This document shows, piece after piece, positions 7,613 through 10,061 of a DNA stretch of 10,061 bases. Each line of letters opens with the position of its first letter. The stretch's first letter is position 1. Both the position numbers and the translations under genes were made by a program. Origin of the DNA: JAJTFW01 sp031411335. GTDB taxonomy: Bacteria; Bacteroidota; Bacteroidia; AKYH767-A; OLB10. The stretch is from contig JANOAX010000225.1 in assembly GCA_031411335.1 (NCBI GenBank), forward strand, positions 1 through 10,061. Direction: 5' to 3'. The notes beneath the pieces are model-generated. The model was not told the origin of the DNA, searched no databases, and saw nothing but the letters and a program-made list of their open reading frames with translations.

Positions 7613-7637
7613 AAAAAGGGTGTCGCTTTAGACACCC
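7613..7637 (-). terminator. intrinsic terminator of the first Omp28-like lipoprotein gene
   Basis: A 7-bp perfect stem GGGTGTC/GACACCC (7618-7637, loop of six) is followed on the minus strand by TTTTT (7617-7613). It lies between the convergent Nudix and lipoprotein genes. On the plus strand a T-run appears only about 20 bases after the stem, so termination in that direction would be poor. Confidence 0.8.
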
Positions 7638-7666
7638 CTCCTGCAAATTATTATATTTTTTATAGA

Positions 7667-8548
7667 TTAGTTCCAGTCTTTTAATGTGCCTAAATTGCTC
7701 ATTTGAACATTTAGAATTTCGTTAGTGGTGGCATCAGTAATAAATGAGATGATTTTCCAGTTACTATTTGTACCTAGTTTATTTGGCATATCAATCTCAT
7801 AACTTAATACTGCTGTGCTTCCGTTAGCGAGTGTTCCAGGATTTACTAAGTCTCCCATATCGGCACTAAGTACTTTGCGAACAACATTTTTATGAGGGAA
7901 GCCTACAATTGGATTTCCCATATTGAAGAAATTACTGGTAGGATTTCCATTGGATGAATTATCTTGAAAATAATTAGGTGAACCGTTAATAACAACATCT
8001 TCTACTAAGTAGGTTGTTACCTTGTAAGTCCCGGTAGCTGTACTACCGAAGCCTGCATAAACATCTACATACGATATGCTTTTATTCGCACTTGATCTCA
8101 TAGCTAAACCACAATTTGCGGGTTTTGCTAACATGGCATTTACAGAAGTTTTGTATTGTGTCATAGATTGGTATCTATTTCCACCAAAACTATTTCTATC
8201 AATTGACGCGCAAGGTAGCGTAGTTGCACTCGGTGTAAATGCAGTCATTAATCGATTTGTTTGTGATCCCGCCATCACATCCATACTATGTAAGGCTGCA
8301 TGATAGATTCGGTTACTATTTTTAACCATGGAGTAGATGATGTCATCTGATTCAGGAGACATTCCATTGGAGGTACTTGCAAACTCTTCGATCATCACTT
8401 TTTTAATGAATGTGGATGGTACTGGTCCTACCGTTGGAGCTGGAGCTGCTTTTGAACCCGCGTTCGGAGTTGAATCTGTGGAATCTTCTTTCTGACAAGA
8501 AGTGAAGAGGAATCCAGAAGCGATTGCATAAAGAAATAATTTTTTCAT
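7667..8548 (-). CDS. Omp28-related outer-membrane lipoprotein (paralogue A)
   Basis: The 293-residue protein starts with a lipoprotein signal peptide: KK at 2-3, a hydrophobic core and lipobox FTSC with Cys18. After the cysteine comes QKED, resembling the Bacteroidota lipoprotein export signal for surface display. A Ser/Pro/Ala-rich linker (about 22-42) follows. The body resembles Omp28-related proteins (my recollection of the family): VMIEEFAST.. at 51-59, the I-D-R-N segment near 116-119, YLVEDVV at 180-186 with a following Gln, and FPHKNVVRKVLS at 217-228. Omp28 proteins normally carry a thioredoxin-like CxxC after the EEFTGT motif. Here that position reads STSNGMSP, so both cysteines are gone. 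It shares blocks with the upstream paralogue B (VPS.F..KV, CGLA, Y.VTTYL.E, RKVLS, SFI...EI.NVQ). Both have their own terminator, so they are probably separate transcripts. The function is unknown, probably structural or binding. Confidence 0.82.
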   Translation of the reverse strand: MKKLFLYAIASGFLFTSCQKEDSTDSTPNAGSKAAPAPTVGPVPSTFIKKVMIEEFASTSNGMSPESDDIIYSMVKNSNRIYHAALHSMDVMAGSQTNRLMTAFTPSATTLPCASIDRNSFGGNRYQSMTQYKTSVNAMLAKPANCGLAMRSSANKSISYVDVYAGFGSTATGTYKVTTYLVEDVVINGSPNYFQDNSSNGNPTSNFFNMGNPIVGFPHKNVVRKVLSADMGDLVNPGTLANGSTAVLSYEIDMPNKLGTNSNWKIISFITDATTNEILNVQMSNLGTLKDWN

Positions 8549-8704
8549 ATTTATTGTTGGTTTGAATTATTTATGAAACAATGTTACTATGGTTTTAAAA
8601 GTGTATTCAGTCAAATTCGATTAAATCTTACAGTTTGCTTTCATTTTGATGTTGTATTAATATATGTGGATGGGTTTTTATCTCATACTAGAAAATGATT
8701 CTAA

Positions 8705-8734
8705 ATAAAAAAGGCTCCCATCGTTGGAAGCCTT
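8705..8734 (-). terminator. intrinsic terminator of the second Omp28-like lipoprotein gene
   Basis: On the minus strand a 9-bp stem (AAGGCTTCC with GGGAGCCTT, one G-U pair, loop AACGAT) at 8734-8711 is followed by a T-rich tail (TTTTTTATTT, overlapping the end of the stem). It ends the 8756-9634 gene about 20 bases past its stop codon and should insulate the next lipoprotein gene downstream. Confidence 0.85.
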
Positions 8735-8755
8735 ATCTAGATCAAAAAATTTATT

Positions 8756-9634
8756 CTAATCCCAGGATTGTGTATTTCCCACTTTTACTTTTTGAACGTT
8801 CATTATTTCATGATCCGTAGTAGTGCTTCCTACCTTGTTAATGAAACTCACTGCATACAGATCATTTGATTTGAATCCCGAAATGGATGTAGTATAAGTA
8901 AATATTTGTTTTCCATTTGTGGTGAGATTGCTGCCCGTGATGGGATCTCCTAATGGAGTTGACAATACTTTTCTTAATACATAATTGTGATTAAAGGCTA
9001 AGATGGGATCGCCATAGCCAAAGTAGGGATGACCGCTTGAACTATTGTAAGAGTTTCTTTGGTCGTACATCGATCCGGAACCAGTGATATTTTCTTCCGT
9101 TAAATAGGTTGTTACTGTGTAATTGCCAGAGAGATTTTGATTGAATCCGCAATGGACAATAATAGTGGCATTGCTTCCGGAGATCGCACTTTCGATGGCT
9201 AATCCGCATTTGGCTGTTTTCGCTTTGGCTACATCAAAATTTGATTGCCATTGTGTTCTATTCAGAATAACCTGACCCAAAGAAGCGGTTCTGTTTACCA
9301 TGGCGGATGGAAAGGTCATGGGATTACCATTGCTATAGGCATTTGTTAATGTTGTGTACTGTGCTATTTCCATTCCATCACTAAAATGTATGCAAACTGG
9401 AATTGCTTTAATGGAATTCGTAGTCGTAATGTTTGTAATTTTTACAAATCCATCTGTTGATTGAGGTTGTCCTGCGCCCGTATAAGTCTCTAATAAAACT
9501 TTTTGTGTAAATTGAGAAGGTACAGTGCCTAGTCCAGATCCACTGTTTCCGGCAGGAGCAGGTTCTGAAGTATCATCTTTTTTACAGCCTGTTAAGCTGA
9601 TGGCTAATGCAAGAATTAAGAGTGCGTTTTTCAT
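8756..9634 (-). CDS. Omp28-related outer-membrane lipoprotein (paralogue B)
   Basis: The 292-residue protein begins with a lipoprotein signal peptide ending in lipobox LTGC (Cys17). KKDD follows directly, a good match to the K-(D/E)-(D/E) surface-export signal described in Bacteroidota lipoproteins. A Gly/Ser/Pro linker runs to about 36. The body carries Omp28-like features: VLLETYTG at 46-53, FPSAMVNR at 108-115, W129, YLTEENI at 177-183 with a Gln at 192, and FNHNYVLRKVLS at 214-225, close to the family's Y-x-H-N-H-V-L-R motif. The expected CxxC position after TYTG reads AGQPQS, so the redox cysteines are missing, as in paralogue A. Other cysteines (81, 143, 162) remain, of which 143 aligns with Cys146 of paralogue A in CGLA. 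It was probably produced by tandem duplication followed by strong divergence. It is predicted to sit in the outer membrane, possibly facing outward. The function is unknown. Confidence 0.83.
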   Translation of the reverse strand: MKNALLILALAISLTGCKKDDTSEPAPAGNSGSGLGTVPSQFTQKVLLETYTGAGQPQSTDGFVKITNITTTNSIKAIPVCIHFSDGMEIAQYTTLTNAYSNGNPMTFPSAMVNRTASLGQVILNRTQWQSNFDVAKAKTAKCGLAIESAISGSNATIIVHCGFNQNLSGNYTVTTYLTEENITGSGSMYDQRNSYNSSSGHPYFGYGDPILAFNHNYVLRKVLSTPLGDPITGSNLTTNGKQIFTYTTSISGFKSNDLYAVSFINKVGSTTTDHEIMNVQKVKVGNTQSWD

Positions 9635-9921
9635 CGTTTTCTAGTATTGTAAATATACTTATTGCTAATTTTATTTGTTAATGATTATTGAGTAAGTATT
9701 ACATTTTACGTGTAAATTGAATAATGGTTTTTGACGCCTTTCATTTTGTAAGGTTTTTATTTTTTTTATTGTTTTTACTTTTTAGGTCTCATTATTTGGA
9801 AAGTCTAAAGATCATTTGATACTATTTTCTCCATATTTTAAAGTGAAAATGAGAATTGAGAGACTCCAACGTTGATATTGCTGACAGTTTCTTATTTTTA
9901 CAGCTTGTAAGAAAACAGGTC
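9635..9921. other. AT-rich intergenic region between lipoprotein B and partial Nudix gene
   Basis: This 287-base stretch must contain the promoters of two divergent genes. A spaced inverted repeat ATACTTA (9655-9661) / TAAGTAT (9693-9699) lies just upstream of lipoprotein B, and a 12-bp palindrome TTTACGTGTAAA lies at 9705-9716. On the minus strand TATATTTA, close to the -7 consensus, sits about 20 bases before the lipoprotein B ATG. An open frame of 31 codons at 9724-9819 is strongly hydrophobic but probably spurious. Nothing else is recognisable. Confidence 0.4.
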
Positions 9922-10061
9922 TTGGATTCAAAAAAAACATTCGTTATTCGAGTATACGGATTTATTATAAATGATAATAATGAAATTTTAATTGCTAATG
10001 AATTTCATTATGATACATTTATGCGAAAGTTTCCGGGAGGAGGTTTGGAGCATGGAGAAGG
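9922..10061 (+). CDS. Nudix hydrolase, N-terminal part, cut by the window edge
   Basis: The frame encodes KKTFVIRVYGFIINDNNE..., a first beta strand typical of Nudix domains, and runs to KFPGGGLEHGEG at the window end. That is the start of a Nudix box (GGGLEHGE, the G-x5-E part), so the catalytic REUxEE portion lies outside. It resembles the short ADP-ribose/NUDT-like Nudix hydrolases of Bacteroidota and is unrelated in sequence to the CoA-type enzyme at 6957-7607. The frame is open from about 9853 but has no in-frame ATG before the domain begins. TTG at 9922, giving five residues before the first strand, fits the usual family length best, while TTG at 9856 would add 22 codons. A sequencing slip in the A8 run at 9930-9937 was considered, but the neighbouring frames offer no ATG either. 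Substrate unknown. Confidence 0.75.
   Translation, partial: MDSKKTFVIRVYGFIINDNNEILIANEFHYDTFMRKFPGGGLEHGE

Noticed and set aside
9724..9819. 31-codon hydrophobic open frame (MVFDAFHFVRFL...) as a possible membrane micropeptide
   Set aside because: It lies in a T-rich stretch that yields Phe/Leu codons by composition alone, has no promoter or ribosome-binding signal, and no recognisable relative.

Overview
The window reads as chromosomal DNA of an AT-rich member of the Bacteroidota (Bacteroidetes). The signs are TAnnTTTG-type promoter boxes just ahead of several genes, almost no Shine-Dalgarno sequences, two lipoproteins with acidic/Lys residues right after the lipobox cysteine, Omp28-like proteins, a TonB-C-terminal-like secreted protein and a Bacteroidota-style subtilase. 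I cannot name the genus. There are no mobile elements, CRISPR arrays, tRNA or rRNA genes.

Layout from left to right. Positions 1-28 may hold the last codons of a plus-strand gene. A minus-strand clpB (130-2757) encodes a complete disaggregase and ends in a good intrinsic terminator at 62-97. Divergent from it is a secreted S8 subtilase (about 2942-4513). Convergent with the subtilase is a small secreted protein with a TonB-C-like domain (4569-5084, minus), whose terminator almost touches the subtilase stop codon. A divergent promoter region (5085-5187) separates it from a plus-strand pair: an ABC exporter half-transporter (5188-6954), followed after 2 bases by a CoA-pyrophosphatase-type Nudix hydrolase (6957-7607). 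Next come two minus-strand paralogous lipoproteins of the Omp28-related kind (7667-8548 and 8756-9634), each with its own terminator. The right edge cuts through a second, unrelated Nudix hydrolase (from about 9922, plus).

How the genes relate. ClpB is cytosolic protein quality control. The subtilase, TonB-C-like protein and the two lipoproteins are envelope or surface proteins. The ABC exporter and Nudix enzyme are probably co-transcribed, but I see no obvious shared pathway. The region looks like ordinary housekeeping plus envelope genes. I do not see a defence system or an evident new multi-gene system.

The most interesting points are the loss of the CxxC motif in both Omp28-like lipoproteins together with apparent surface-export signals, the free-standing TonB-C-like domain without a membrane anchor, the very short 5' leaders implied by promoter positions, and a cluster of TGACA half-sites between clpB and the subtilase.
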